This document shows, one piece after another, positions 1-12,689 of a stretch of 64,000 bases of DNA; positions within the stretch are counted from its first letter, which is position 1, and each line of letters opens with the position of its first letter. The notes beneath the pieces were generated by a model. The model saw only the letters and a program-made list of their open reading frames with translations, was not told the DNA's origin and made no database searches. Position numbers and translations under genes: made by a program. This stretch comes from Impatiens glandulifera (Eukaryota > Streptophyta > Magnoliopsida > Ericales > Balsaminaceae): positions 20,765,819 to 20,829,818 of the forward strand of contig NC_061868.1 in NCBI RefSeq assembly GCF_907164915.1, written 5' to 3'.

Positions 1-369
1 TTGAACTATTCCGCCTTTGTGTAAACGATTACACACTTTCACATAGAATTATTTTTAATACATGTCATTTCTCATGATTGTTTTCGTTTTGGTCGTGAAC
101 ACTAGCCTAGTTTAGTGAGAGGATCTAGAATTGATTCGTGCAATACTTTCAAAAGGACCCCACTTCTCTTTCACATAGGTGATCTCTTTGTTCACAAAGA
201 ATCATTAAAAGTTTGTTTGCTTATCCTTTTCTGAAATGATATTTTATCGTATGGATTTTTCACCAATAGCAATCTACCAAGTTTAGTATGGTTAAGTTGT
301 CCCATTGAACCTAGTTCTTGGGATCTTTAGTCATCATAGGTTGGGTTTCTCTTCATACTAACTTATTTT
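1..369 (-). other. 3' non-coding part of a minus-strand copia element
   Basis: This stretch lies just beyond the stop end of the RNase H fragment that follows it and reads on the same (minus) strand. It holds no reading frame of note. By position it should be the region between the pol stop and the 3' LTR, or LTR sequence itself, but the element leaves the window, so no LTR pair can be checked. Confidence 0.4.
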
Positions 370-379
370 AGGTTTAAGT

Positions 380-857
380 CACATTCCTTGCGAGGACTTT
401 AATATCAACTCTCTGTTTAACCCTTTGGTTAGAAAATCCGTGATATTATCTTTAGATTTAACGTAATTAATTGAGATAATTCCAGTAGAGGGTAATTGTC
501 TAATGGTATTATGTATATGACGTATATGTTTATATTTATCATTATACATATGACTCTTAACTTGTCCGATCGCAGATTGACTATCACAATGAATAGAAAA
601 GGTTGGTATATGCTTAGACCACATTGGAATATCTTCTAAGAATAAATATAGACATTCATATTTTTCACCACACTTGTCAAGAGCTATAAATTCAAATTTT
701 ATCGTGGATCTAGCAATAACAGTTTTTTAGAATATTTCCAAGATATAGTTGCACCTCCAAGTGTAAATACATATCCACTTATTGACTTAGAATCTTTTAT
801 ATCTGAAATCCAATTAACATTATTGTAGCCTTAGTTAATAGAATGATGTCTCGTGTA
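380..857 (-). pseudogene. Ty1/copia RNase H C-terminal fragment
   Basis: The minus strand encodes the end of a copia polyprotein. The readable block carries the IHCDSQSAIG motif, the SHMYNDKYKHIRHIHN stretch and the closing YVKSKDNITDFLTKGLNREL block, all standard for the RNase H end of plant Ty1/copia pol. Upstream on the same strand (about 625-700) the signature LFLEDIP continues in frame, and further upstream the reading is interrupted by stops. Reverse transcriptase, integrase and gag are not present; the homology fades into the microsatellite at 931. It is a truncated, non-functional remnant. RNase H normally degrades the RNA of the RNA-DNA hybrid during reverse transcription. Family assignment is firm; its exact upstream limit is not. 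Confidence 0.85.
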
Positions 858-930
858 GTGCAGACCATAATCACAAGTATTTCTCAAATACCTAAATAAT
901 CGTACAATGGCTTTCTAATGTTTATTACTT

Positions 931-1077
<147 letters not shown>

Positions 1078-1845
1078 TCGTCATCAAGATTTCAATAAAC
1101 AACAACATGACCATGCAATATGGAATGTTACCAATGGTGAAAGTAATGTCTATCAGTAATCATACTTCTCCCTCATTCCCATTTTCTTTTTTTATTTTAA
1201 AGCAAAAAATGAAGTCAATTGTGATAGATTAATTATTTACCAACCTGGAAGGACTAGCTTTAATTTAAAAACAGTTTATTTGAATTAGATCTTGCATTTA
1301 CTTTACATATATATATAAAACTTAGAAAGTTCTTTAGTCAAATTTCAATATTTTTTTTATTATAAAATATTTTAAAATTTTATTTTATGTTTGAGTTCAA
1401 AGGTTTTGGTTTGGAAGAGTTAGATCCAAAGTTTGTAGATTTATTTTTTAAATTTTTTTTAAACATTTTATTTAAAAGGTTACAAGGGTTGGTAATTTTG
1501 AAGACTTGGAGATTTGTTTTAGTATAAAACTTAAATGGTTTTAATATATAATAACAAAATAAAAATAATAATAAAAAATAAATATAATTTAAGATTTTGG
1601 TTAATAAATTGAGTGATATGACAAGATAAGATATATTTTTAAATTTAGTTATTTAAATAACTCAAACCTCTTTAATTTGTTATTGTGATGAATCTCCTCG
1701 TTTAGTTTGATACTATTTAGGTTAATATATTGTACATATTATTATATTTTATTCTCTAAAATTATTTTGAATTAAAATGGTCTTTAATTTAAATGATTAA
1801 TTTATAGTTATACAAACCAAAAATAATTTAATTTATTACTGTAAT

Positions 1846-2540
1846 TAAAAGTCATTTCTTAAATTTAAAATTTGCATTAAATTTATATTATATATATATA
1901 TATTATAAATATGATATTTAAAATATGATTTTAAATATATTTTTTATCTTGTTAATCTATTGTTGTCTCTTAAACTTATCCCAACAAATTTATAACTCCT
2001 AAAATAGTTTTTTTGCTTATGATATGCTGCTCATAAATTAAAGATTTTGTAGATTTGTTTTAAAAAAATTGTATATTAAGGAACATAAATAGAAAATAGT
2101 CATGTTAAAACGATTCTGTAAAATATTTCATTTTTGTGTTTATCTGGATTAGTTTCACATTTTTATGAGTTAAATAAGTCATTCCTTAAATTAAAATATG
2201 CATAAAATTTGAATCATATCTACATGTATTAATACTAGACAGTTGAAGTCTTATCTCTTTACTAAAATGTAACATCTTATTCACATTTTTCTTATCTCGT
2301 TAGATATCTATTTTATCTCTTAAATTTCATCCTTATAAATCTACTTTAAGTATTTTCTTGTATCACTATGTGATATGTTATTCATAAATTTAAGATTGTG
2401 TTAAATTTGCTTGTTTTAAAAAAGTATACTTAAAGTTCTTAAAGTAACATAAATGGAAGATAATTAAATTTAAATAAAAATATTTCTACAAAATATATAT
2501 TTTTTTTATCATTGTATGTCCACATTTATATAAAATATAA
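1846..2540. repeat. degenerate tandem duplication (about 340 bp)
   Basis: The stretch 1846-2170 and the stretch 2178-2540 follow each other with the same order of landmarks: AAGTCATT start, a TTATCT(T/C)GTTA block, GTCTCTTAAA or TATCTCTTAAA, CTCATAAATT or TTCATAAATT, and a CATAAAT(A/G)GAA block. They are diverged but clearly colinear. In copy D the second half is largely replaced by the TATG microsatellite. No coding potential is seen. Confidence 0.55.
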
Positions 2541-3337
2541 ATGTATTTATTTCTCAAAATCAATCGATAATTATACTTACACACAATTGCACCTATAAAT
2601 TAATTACAAATATTGTTTCTAAATAATCATTTTGTCAATCCTCATAAAAGAACATATAATAATATGGATGGTTTAGGGTTATTTTCAAAAAACAATTTTA
2701 AAATTGTTTAAGAGTTTAAGTTATAAATAATATTATTTAAGTGTGTATTTATGTATTAAGTTAAAAAAAATAGGAAAAGAAACATAAAACATAATAAACC
2801 ATATTCTTCATGCATAAAATTTATAAATATATATTAAATTTAAATTAGCATCTTCCCCCATTAATTATGAATAATATTAATTAATCATAAATAATTTTTA
2901 CATTTTAAACTTTTAAACTTTGCAAATTATTCGAACATAAATTTCCGTGCGATACATATAGACAAAAATATAAACCAAAAAAATTTAATAAAAAAATTAT
3001 AATAATATATATTATTTAATTTTTTTTAATAAATCACGAATAATACATTAAAATAAAACACTTTTATTTCACATTTTAATAATTTCAATAAAACAACTCA
3101 ACTTCTCATATATTTTTTTTCTCAATGAACCTCTTATCTATTTACCATACACTTTTACTTTGGTTAATTAAATATTTGATTCATATTTTTTAACATTTAT
3201 CATCATAATCTTAGAACCTCTTTCATTCAACTTAACACTTTTACTTTAAAATTAAGCATCAATATATATATATATATTAATTAGATAAAAAATTGAACTT
3301 ATATCGTTAAGAATGTCCCGTGATCATCAAATTTAGT

Positions 3338-3540
3338 TAGCCTAGTTGGTTAAAGAGTTGTACTTGTTTTTGTTAGGTTTTAAATTTGAAACATACCTAT
3401 AGTATTTTTAATCATTTTAAGTTTATGGGCATATCTACCCACAATCCGACTCGAATATCCATTTACTCTCACATATATATCTAAACTAACTACATGTCTC
3501 GACCCGACAATCCAAATATTTTGAAATTAAGCATCATTAT
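3338..3540 (+). mobile_element. tRNA-derived SINE-like repeat, copy A
   Basis: TAGCCTAGTTGG at 3338-3349 fits the RNA polymerase III A box, and about 27 bases further on GGTTTTAAATTTGAAAC (from 3376) resembles a decayed B box, the spacing expected of a tRNA-like head. The body (to about 3540) recurs at 10193 and 61162, and a second, more diverged version precedes it in copies B and D. I see no clear tail or target duplication, so the call rests on the two boxes and the repetition. Confidence 0.4.
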
Positions 3541-3553
3541 GTATATATAGAGA

Positions 3554-4938
3554 TATGAGTTGAAGGACAAATGTTACTATTCAACTAAGAAAATTGTGTG
3601 GGAAATTTTGGAAAATAATTGAAAAATTAAGATGGAGATTCATTTTAATGACATCGATGCAATACATCGATGCAATGAGGGCCACTATGATAGAGAATCA
3701 ACCCGGAACTTTAGAATTATTAGTTAGAGCTACCATTCCATTCTTTATTTTTTAATATGCTCCATTTTATAGTTTAATTAATTATCACAATGAATTATCA
3801 AAATAAATCTAAACTTGAAACATGATTTGATTGATAAGGTGAGATTTTATGATAATATGCCTTTTATTTTTTAGTTGAACAAATCTCCTCTATTCTTTCG
3901 AGAGCGTGATCCAGTACCGATGAGGAAAACAGTTTGGGACGAGTCATTTGATTGCACACAAGGTCAATCATCCATTTTCAGGTAAATTTAGTTCTCATTA
4001 AAAAAAATGAATGTACCTATACCAAGAATAGTGTAACAAAAGTGGAATGATGTCAAATTTCATATTTTTAATACATATTTAATATCAACTTATTATTTCA
4101 TAGTCAAGGATTGAGCTTCAAATCCCATGAAAAATTGGGTCAATTAGAATACATCAATTTATCTTTATCAAATTTTGTTTCTAGGATTCATCATGTAACG
4201 TTTCCTCCTGGCGCACTTGATAAACACTATGACACTCTCTTGCAAAGTGATTCTCGTTTGATGGATATTAGTAAAAATGTGTTTCTCGTGATAGAATTTC
4301 CGTACTTTCAACCCAACAATTCGAATACTTCAAACATCCAATTTGGTATGGGAATATTGTCCCAATCTCTACCATCTCTAGAGATGTCACATCCATTGCC
4401 CCAAATGTTACCTCCACAATATGAACAGACTAACTAGAACCTACATTCGATGCATTCGAACTCTATTTAGATGCACAATCACTCGAACTATATTCAGATA
4501 CATGACTCATCATTACAAAATCTAGGTAACTTATTACTCATATATACAATAAACAGAACTATGATTTTCTTATTTTGTTTCTTGTATTAGTTGTAGGTAT
4601 GCATTACCAACAAAGTAACAATGTTTTCACTATCAACAATTTCGGTCATAGAATAGAAGCGTATGGTGCACCTAACACCCTACCAATGAATGACCAAATT
4701 TCATTCATGTAAAATGTTATGCCTTCTATACAAGAGGAAAATGTACAATCAATGAGACAGTAAACAACAACGATGAATACTACGAAACATTGAGCAACAC
4801 CTATTTAGTGATGAGTCACCAATGGTAGACTTCAGTGACAATTCACTTATTCACAATCAAGTGTCTCACAACCAAGATAGTTATGTTAATAACACCTTTG
4901 ACGGTGATCATGTTCCTCATGAACGTTTTAACCGTTAA
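3554..4938 (+). pseudogene. ASG1/At2g24100-like gene, broken copy A
   Basis: Exon remnants of a plant nuclear-protein family (ASG1, At2g24100/At4g30780 type; molecular role poorly known). The third exon (3554-3737) reads KKIVWEILENN then meets a stop and an 11-base internal repeat (CATCGATGCAAT twice) that shifts the frame. The fourth exon (3875-3981) is open and retains SPLFFRERDPVPMRKTVWDE. The fifth (4185-4525) has FPPGALDKHYDTLLQSDSRL, then stops after PPQYEQTN. The sixth (4597-4938) has a stop after QISFM. Splice sites flanking exons four to six are recognisable by comparison with copy D. Exons one and two are missing because of a deletion shared with copy B. Not functional. Confidence 0.75.
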
Positions 4939-6599
4939 TGCCCTCAGACAATGATGTGATTAAGAATACAACATTTGCAGTACAATGACAGCTAATATTA
5001 AATATTTTATAATAATATAATTTTATTTACGTTTATAAAGATACTCGACTTTGATATGATTATATATATATATGAATTTTATAAATTGTAAGTCAATAAT
5101 TATATATACTATATATAATATAATATCTATATTTCAATGTTAATTTTAAGATGGATCGATGAAATTTAGTTTAATCAAATATTTTGTGTGTTTGTATATA
5201 TTAATATTTTTCATTTAAAAATGATAAAACATTTGACTTTGTTAAAGTTTGTACCGGTTCAATTTACGACTTTTTAATTTTTGAATCACAATTAAAACCA
5301 TATGTTTTTTTTATATAGATGTCTTTTTCAAAAGTTAAGAAATGTATTAGGTAGATTTGTATAAAAAAAACATTTTTAAATTTGTGAGGGCAATAATTAC
5401 CTAACAACAATATATTTTTGCAACATGCACAAAATATCAATTAAAATCAATTTCCTATTTTTACTAGTCTTTAATTATCATTCTTGTTATGAATTTGTTT
5501 AATGTTTTATTATCATTTTTCAATATTTTAATATTCAAATCAAACTGATTTTTAACTACAATTACTCAAATATTGATTTTTTTAAAAGAAAGATTCATGT
5601 AGATCTAATATATTGATTAACCTGTATGTAACATATGTTAATTAATGTATTTTTTTATGTCTCTTCATTATTGATTCTATTTGATTCATTAGTGAAGGAA
5701 GGAATTATTTTGTTTTCAAATTTGTTTGAGTAATTTTTATTTTTATCATTACAAATATGGTTATTAGCTCTAAATCTATTAGATTCATTTTGTTGTTTGG
5801 GTTAAAAACATCTATGCTCATATTCTATTTGAAAAAAAAAACGAAAAATATTTTTTTTGGGAAAATGGTTTAACACCATTTCTTTAAAAATGCCAAAAGT
5901 TTTGATTGTAAGATGACATACAAAAGTTCCAAAAGTTTCTAAATGGATTATAAATTTATAGAAATGTCTTAAATAGTAGTTAAGCATAACAAATTAATTG
6001 TGATTATATTTTGGACTCAATGAAATAAATTAGACAGCATTATGTTTTTTTTTCATTTGAAAATTTTCTTTTATTTAAGTAGTATTTTTTTTGTTCTTTA
6101 ATGACCTTTATATTCAATTAACTTTAACAAAAAAAAAATAGTTCCAATTACAATTGTCAAAAATATTCTCTATGACTAAAAGAAATGTTAGACTTGTACA
6201 TTATTCACATTCATTTGGATTGAAATATATAATCAACTGCCGCATTATTTGTTCTCTCCCATGATGTATTTGCCTCATTCATTATACATAAAGTATTGTT
6301 TGTTTTGAATGTATTCTCAATATAATTACTTGTTCCAAAATTTGTTTTGTAACTAAATTGTTCTTCTAATAAATTATAAAATTAACTTGTTCGTTTAAAA
6401 AGTTTTTTTAAATTTATCTTTAATCTAGAGACCATTTTACATGTATCTTTTAATACTATTTTTGATCATACACTACAAAAAAATTACTCATTTGCAACAG
6501 GTGCACCATAACTATCTTTGCATTAAAAACGGTCTTTAACATTTGTCTTAGATTATACACAATTGGAAAGTATAAGAAGCAAACAACCCACCGATGATT
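4939..6599. other. AT-rich spacer with copy-A-specific 710-bp insertion and CACTA-like end
   Basis: No gene is seen. The part 5228-5940 is absent from the matching positions of copies B and C, where the flanks are joined. At 6471 the string CACTACAAAAAAATT, followed by a conserved 100-base block, looks like one terminus of a CACTA (En/Spm) transposon. The same string is at 12610 and 53901. No matching opposite end is visible. The rest is homologous to 11791-12689 and 53082-54042. Confidence 0.5.
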
Positions 6600-9450
6600 G
6601 AAAGTATTATGCTTTCGGAGGACTCGGTCCTGAATACGAATCTCTCACTATAGTTGTAACCACTCACACCGACCTCATCGCCATCAAAGACCTCCAAGGA
6701 ATTCTTCTTATACATGAGATTCTCCTTGAATCACTCCACTCTAACTCTCAAACTGCTAATCTTGCTTTTGGATCGAGAGGGATTTCGAAACCATCTCACT
6801 TCCAACGATCGCGACTTTCGGTCTCCTTTCCGAGTGATAATAGTGTATAAAATGAAACTGTCAATAGATTAAGCTCCCATAATTCTAATAGATATCAAAT
6901 AAATAGGCCTTCAAGTTCATCAAAAATTTCACACTCTGACTGGGCTTCTACTACCGGGTTAGGGTGTACTTCTATTAATGGGCCTTTTACTTTGGGTCAT
7001 GGGCCTCGTGGGCCCAATAGAAATAAAATATAATATCAATTGTGTGATCGTTTTGGTTAGGCAGTTAATATTTGTCGATCGGGTCTGTTTTGTAAGATTG
7101 GAACTTTATAGGTCATTCGTTTGAAACTTGTCGACGTCGTTAGAATCAAAATTCAACGACACACTCTACTATGATGGCTACACCTTCTTCTGTTTATGAC
7201 TCGGCCTGGTATCCCGACTATGGTGCTACTGACTATCTCACGACGAATCTTGACAATTTTAGTATCTCAACTCCATATAATGGTACATAAACTATTAAAA
7301 TTGAAGACGATAACCCTCTTCGTATTTCTAATACTGGGCAATCATTCATTCCATGTTCTAATAAAAACCTTCATCTATGTAATATATTACATGTCCCATT
7401 AATAATCAAAAATCTTTTAAGTGTTTCCAAATTTTTTGTCGATAATAATATCTTTTTTGAATTTCATCCAAATTATTGTATTGTCAAGGATCAGGTCACG
7501 AAGAGGGAACTCCTTTGCGACACACTTAAAATGGGCATCATCAACCCTCCGTCCACTCATTAAGCTCTTATTAGAACTCGTTCATCTGCCGACTCTTGAC
7601 ATCATCGTCTTGGACACCCTTCATCATCAACATCAACCTTTATTGTGTCTTCTTTTCATTTACCTATTATTGGAAACAAGAAATTAAGTTTTTGTGAATC
7701 TTGTCAATATGGAAAAGCACAAAAAATTCCTTTTCTTGTTTCTCAATCTCGTTGTAAGTATCCATTAAAATTAATACATTATGACGTTTAAGGTCTTGCT
7801 CCTCTTTTTTCTACTAACAATTTTCGATATTTTGTCCATTTTATCGATGACTACAGCCGCTTTACTTGGCTATATCCTATCTATAGAAAATCCGATGTCT
7901 TACCTGCTTTTATTAAATTTAAGACACTTGTTAAAAATCAATTCAACACATCTATCAAAGCTCTACAATCTAATTGAGGAGGCAAATATAGGAGTCTGAA
8001 ATATTGTCTTGAAATTCATGGCATCCAACACCGTCTATGATGCCCTTATAAGTGTGAAAAAAATGGTATTGTTGAATGCAAGATTCTCCCACCTTACAAA
8101 AATGAGTCTCACTCTTCTTGCTTATGCTTTTATGCCCTTAACGTATTGGGATGATGGATTTTTGACAAGTACGTATCTCATTATCGTCTTCCTTCAAATG
8201 GTAAGCCTCGTTAATCTCCCTTTGAAATTCTTTTTAATCGTCCTCCTAACTATCTATTCCATAAAAAAATTGGATGTTCATTCTTTCCGCTCAATCGATC
8301 ATATAACAAATCTTACAAAATTGATCTTCGAACTCTAAAATATATTTTTCTTGGCTATAGTCCAAATCACAAAGGCTATCGTTACATACACCTTCCTTCC
8401 GACATAATATATCTCTCATCACGTAACTTTTGATGAACAAACATTTCCATTTAAAAGTACGTTATCAAAATCTACCAATCTTTCTACACCATTAGTCTCT
8501 CCAACACCGCACTTTCCTTTTCGTCCACGTTCATCACCTCCAGTATCCCCAATTTTAACATCACAAATCCATGAAGTACCATCTTCTCAAACATTTAAAC
8601 ACTCATCATCATCAAACTCCAACCATCCATCTTCACCAACCAACTCGCCAACATAAAACTCCTATCAACCATCATCAACAACCAACTCATCTTAAATCAA
8701 TCCTTGTACTCTCATACATGAACTTTCCACTATTATACATGCTCCTGAATTTTCTACTCATCATATGATCACACGTACCAAAACTCATTCCCTTCACAAT
8801 GCTAACATTGACACCATCTCCACCTCTTTATCCACATGTTTCTCCACCGCCAATAAAGATACTCAATAACATTCCTCCATGGCAAATGAGTTTAATGCTC
8901 TAATTTAAAATAAGATGTCGTCACTTATTCCTCGATCCTCATAGAGTATCGTGGGTTGCAAATGAATTTTCAAAATCAAACAAAGAGTCGATGGTTCCAT
9001 TAAACGTCGAAAGGCTCGTTTAGTTTGAATTTCATCAACAAAAAGACACTGACTATCTTGAAACATTCAGCCCAACTGTCAAACATACTACCATCCAAAC
9101 CATCCTCACACTTGCCTTCACTCGTTAATGCCCTATTCATCAACTCGATGTTAACAATTCCTTTCTACATGGAACTCTACATGAGTAAGTTTTAATGTCT
9201 CAACCGCCTGAGTTCAATCATCCTGATTATTTTAATCATGTATGAAAACTTCACAAAGCACTCTATGGACTCAAACAAGATCCCCGTGAATGGTATACTA
9301 CCTTGAAATCTACTTTTCTTTCCATTGGTTTTCAAGAATCCAAAAAACGATTCTTCCATATTCATGGATCACTCTCCACGAGTTATATCGTTATTTATAG
9401 TCTACGTGGATGATATTATATTCACTAGTAATTATTCCTCTCACATCTCC
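6600..9450 (+). pseudogene. decayed small Ty1/copia element, copy A (gag to RT)
   Basis: Broken copia polyprotein on the plus strand. Near 6610-6730 the gag end reads GGLGPEYESLTIVVTTHTDL. At about 7175-7560 come YPDYGATDYL (the protease-proximal stretch) and HLCNILHVPLIIKNLLSVSKF. The pre-integrase and integrase pieces follow (FCESCQYGKAQKI, FVHFIDDYSRFTWLYP). At about 8340-8460 is the LKYIFLGYSPNHKGYRYIHL block. At about 9130-9320 are the reverse transcriptase pieces (INSMLTI region, LHKALYGLKQDPREW). The reading ends just after the YVDDIIFTSN catalytic motif, cut at 9450 by the tandem-duplication junction. Many stops and frameshifts. The 5' LTR and gag start are missing through a deletion shared with copy B. 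Confidence 0.8.
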
Positions 9451-9907
9451 TTAAATTTAAATTAGCATCTTCACCCATTAATAATGAATAATATTAATTA
9501 ATCATATATAATTTTTACATTTTAAACTTTGCAAATTATTCACACGTAGATTTCCGTGCGATACATATAGACAAAAATATAAACCAAAAAAAATTAATAA
9601 AAAAATTATAATAATATATATTATTTAATTTTTTTTAATAAATCACGAATAATACATTAAAATAAAACACTTTTATTTCACATTTTAATAATATCTATAA
9701 AACAACTCAATTTCTCACATATTTTTTTTCTCAATCAACCTCTTATCTATTTACCATACACTTTTACTTTGGTTAATTAAATATTTGATTAATATTTTTT
9801 AACATTTAGCATCATAATCTCACAATTTGGTTAATCAAATATTTGTTCATATTTTTTAAACCACTTTGAATTGTTACAAGTCTATTATCCATCGGCAAAC
9901 CACATCT

Positions 9908-10410
9908 CAATCACACTTAGTTAAAGTTTTATACTTGTTTTTGTTATGTTCAAGTTCGAAACATACATATATCATTTTTTATTTTATTTTTAAACGTTTT
10001 AAATTTATGGGTGGGTCAACCCACAATCCGACCCAAGTATTAATTTATTCTCACATATATATCCAAATTAACTACAACACTCGACCCATCAATCCAGACT
10101 TTAAAATTAAGCATCAATATATATATATATATTAAATAGATAAAAAATTGAACTTATATCGTTAAGAATGTCCCGCGATCATCAAATTTAGTTAGCCTAG
10201 TTGGTTAAATAGTTGTACTTGTTTTTGTTAGGTTTTAAGTTTGAAACATACCTATAGCATTTTTAATCATTTTAATTTTATGGGCATGTCTACCCACAAT
10301 CCGACTCGAATATCCATTTACTCTCACATATATATCTAAATTAACTACAGGTCTCGACCTGACAATCCAAATATTTTGAAGTTAAGCATCATTATGTATA
10401 TATAGAGATG
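9908..10410 (+). mobile_element. SINE-like repeat dimer, copy B
   Basis: Two colinear, diverged units lie head to tail. The first (about 9908-10130) has the better B box, GTTCAAGTTCGAAAC at 9948-9962. The second (10193-10405) has the better A box, TAGCCTAGTTGG at 10193. Both share the body order: TACTTGTTTTTGTTA, a GGGTCAACCCACAATCCGA or TCTACCCACAATCCGA block, then CTCACATATATATC and AATTAACTACA. Copy D has the same dimer; copy A has only the second unit. Confidence 0.4.
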
Positions 10411-10411
10411 T

Positions 10412-11790
10412 GAGTTGAAGGCCAAATGTTACTATTAAACTAAGAAAATTGTGTGGAAAATTTTGGAAAATAACTGAAAAAGTAAGATGGAGATTCATTT
10501 TAGTGACATCGATACAATACATCGATGCAATGAGGGCCACTATGATAGAGAATCAATCCGGAACTTTAGAATTATTGGTTAGAGCTACCATTCCATTCTT
10601 TATTTTTTAATATGCTCCATTTTATAGTTTAATTAATTATCACAATGAATTATGAAAATAAATCTAAACTTGAAACATGATTTGATTAATAAGGTGAGAT
10701 TTTATGATAAGATGCCTTTTATTTTTTAGTTGAACAAATCTCCTCTATTCTTTCGAGAGCGTGATCCAGTACCGATGAGGAAAATAGTTTGGGACAAGTC
10801 ATTTGATTGAACACAAGATCAATCATCCATTTTCATGTAAATTTAGTTCTCATTAAAAAAACGAATGTACATATACCAAGAATAGTATAACAAAAGTGGA
10901 ATGATGTCAAATTTCATATTTTTAATACATATTTAATATCAACTTATTATTTCATATCCAATAATTGAGCTTCAAATCCCATGAAAAATTGGGTCAATTA
11001 AGATACACCAATTTTATCTTTATCAAATTTTGTTTTCTAGGATTCATCATGTCTCCTCCTGGCGCACTTGATAAACACTATGAGACGCTCTTGCAAAGTG
11101 ATTCTCGTTTGATGGATATTAGTAAAAATGTGTTTCTCGTGATAGAATTTCCGTACTTCAAACCCAACAATTCGAATACTTCAAACATCCAATTTGGTAT
11201 GGGAATATTGTCTCAATCTCTACCATCTCTAGAGATGTCACATCCATTGCCCCAAATGTTACCTCCACAATATCACCAGACTAACTACAACCTACATTCG
11301 ATGCATTCGAACTCTATTTAGATGCACAATCACTCGAACTATATTCAGATACATGACTCATCATTACAAAATCTAGGTACCTTATTACTCATATATGCAA
11401 TAAACAGAACTATGATTTGCTTGTTTTGTTTCTTCTATTAGTTGTAGGTATGCATTACCAACAAAGTAAGAATGTTTCCACTGTCAACAATTTCGGTCAT
11501 ACAATAGAAACATATGGTGCACCTAACACCCTACCAATGAATGACCAAATTCCATTCATGTCAAATGTTATGCCTTCTATACAAGAGGAAAATGTACAAT
11601 CAATGGGATAATAAACAAGAACGATGAAATACTACGAAACATTGAGCAACACCTATTTAGTGATGAGTCACCAGTGGTAGACTTCAGTGACAATTCACTT
11701 CTTCACAATCAAGTGTCTCACAACCAAGATAGTTATGTTAATAACACCTTTGACGATGATCATGTTCCTCATGAACGTTTTAACCGTTAA
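10412..11790 (+). pseudogene. ASG1/At2g24100-like gene, broken copy B
   Basis: Same exon remnants as copy A, with extra damage. The third exon has two stops (after KCYY and after ILENN) and the same internal CATCGAT repeat. The fourth exon (10730-10836) gains a TGA after KSFD, and its donor changes from CAG/GT to CAT/GT. The fifth lost five bases in the CATGTC(ACGTT)TCC stretch, shifting the frame ahead of GALDKHYETLLQSDSRL. The last exon (about 11453-11790) is open to QEENVQS and then frameshifted. Sharing the internal repeat and the missing first two exons with copy A shows these lesions predate the tandem duplication. Confidence 0.72.
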
Positions 11791-12689
11791 TGCCCTCAGA
11801 CAATGACGTGATTAAGAATACAACATTTGCAGTACAATCACATCTAATATTAAATATTTTATAATAATATAACTTTATTTTCGTTTATAAAGATACCCGA
11901 CTTTGATATGATTATATATATATGAATTTTATAAATTGTAAGTCAATAATTATATAAACTATGTATAATATAATATCTATATTTCAATGTTACTTTTAAG
12001 ATGGATTGATGAAATTTAGTTTAATCAAATACTTTGTGTGTTTGTATATATTAATATTTTTCATTTAAAAATGATATATTATTTATGAATTATAAATTTA
12101 TAGAAATGTCTTAAATTTATGAATTATAAATTTATAGAAAAATAATATTTATTAGTGAAGCATAACAAATTAATTGTGATTACATTTTGGACTCAATGAA
12201 ATGAATTAGACAGCATTATGTTTTTTTTTTCATTTGACATTTTTCTTTTATTTAAGTAGTATTTTTTTTTGTTCTTCAATGACCTTTATATTCAATGAAT
12301 TTTAACAAAAAAAAAAGTTCCAATTACAAGGGTCAAAAATATTCTCTATGACTAAAAGAAATGTTAGACTTGTACATTAACTGCTGCATTATTTGTTCTC
12401 TCCCATGATGTATTTGCCTCATTATACATAAAGTATTATTTGTTTTGAATGTAATCTCAATATAATTAGTTGTTCCAAAATTTGTTTTGTAACTAAATTG
12501 TTCTTCCAATAAATTATAAAATTAACTTGTTCTTTTAAAAAGTTTTTGAAATTTATCTTTAATCTAGAGACCATTTTACATGTATCTTTTAATTCTATTT
12601 TTGATCATACACTACAAAAAAATTGCTCATTTGCAACAGATGCACCTTAAATATCTTTGAATTAAAAACGGTCTTTAACATTTGTCTTA
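11791..12689. other. AT-rich spacer, copy B
   Basis: Homologous to 4939-6599 without the 710-bp insertion. It contains the CACTA-like terminus at 12610 and no reading frame of note. Confidence 0.5.

Noticed and set aside
7196..8768. Series of 65-109-codon hydrophobic plus-strand frames in the copia copies (also 13054-14847)
   Set aside because: They are out-of-frame readings of copia pol; the correct frames give integrase and GYSPNHKGYRYIHL sequence at the same place.
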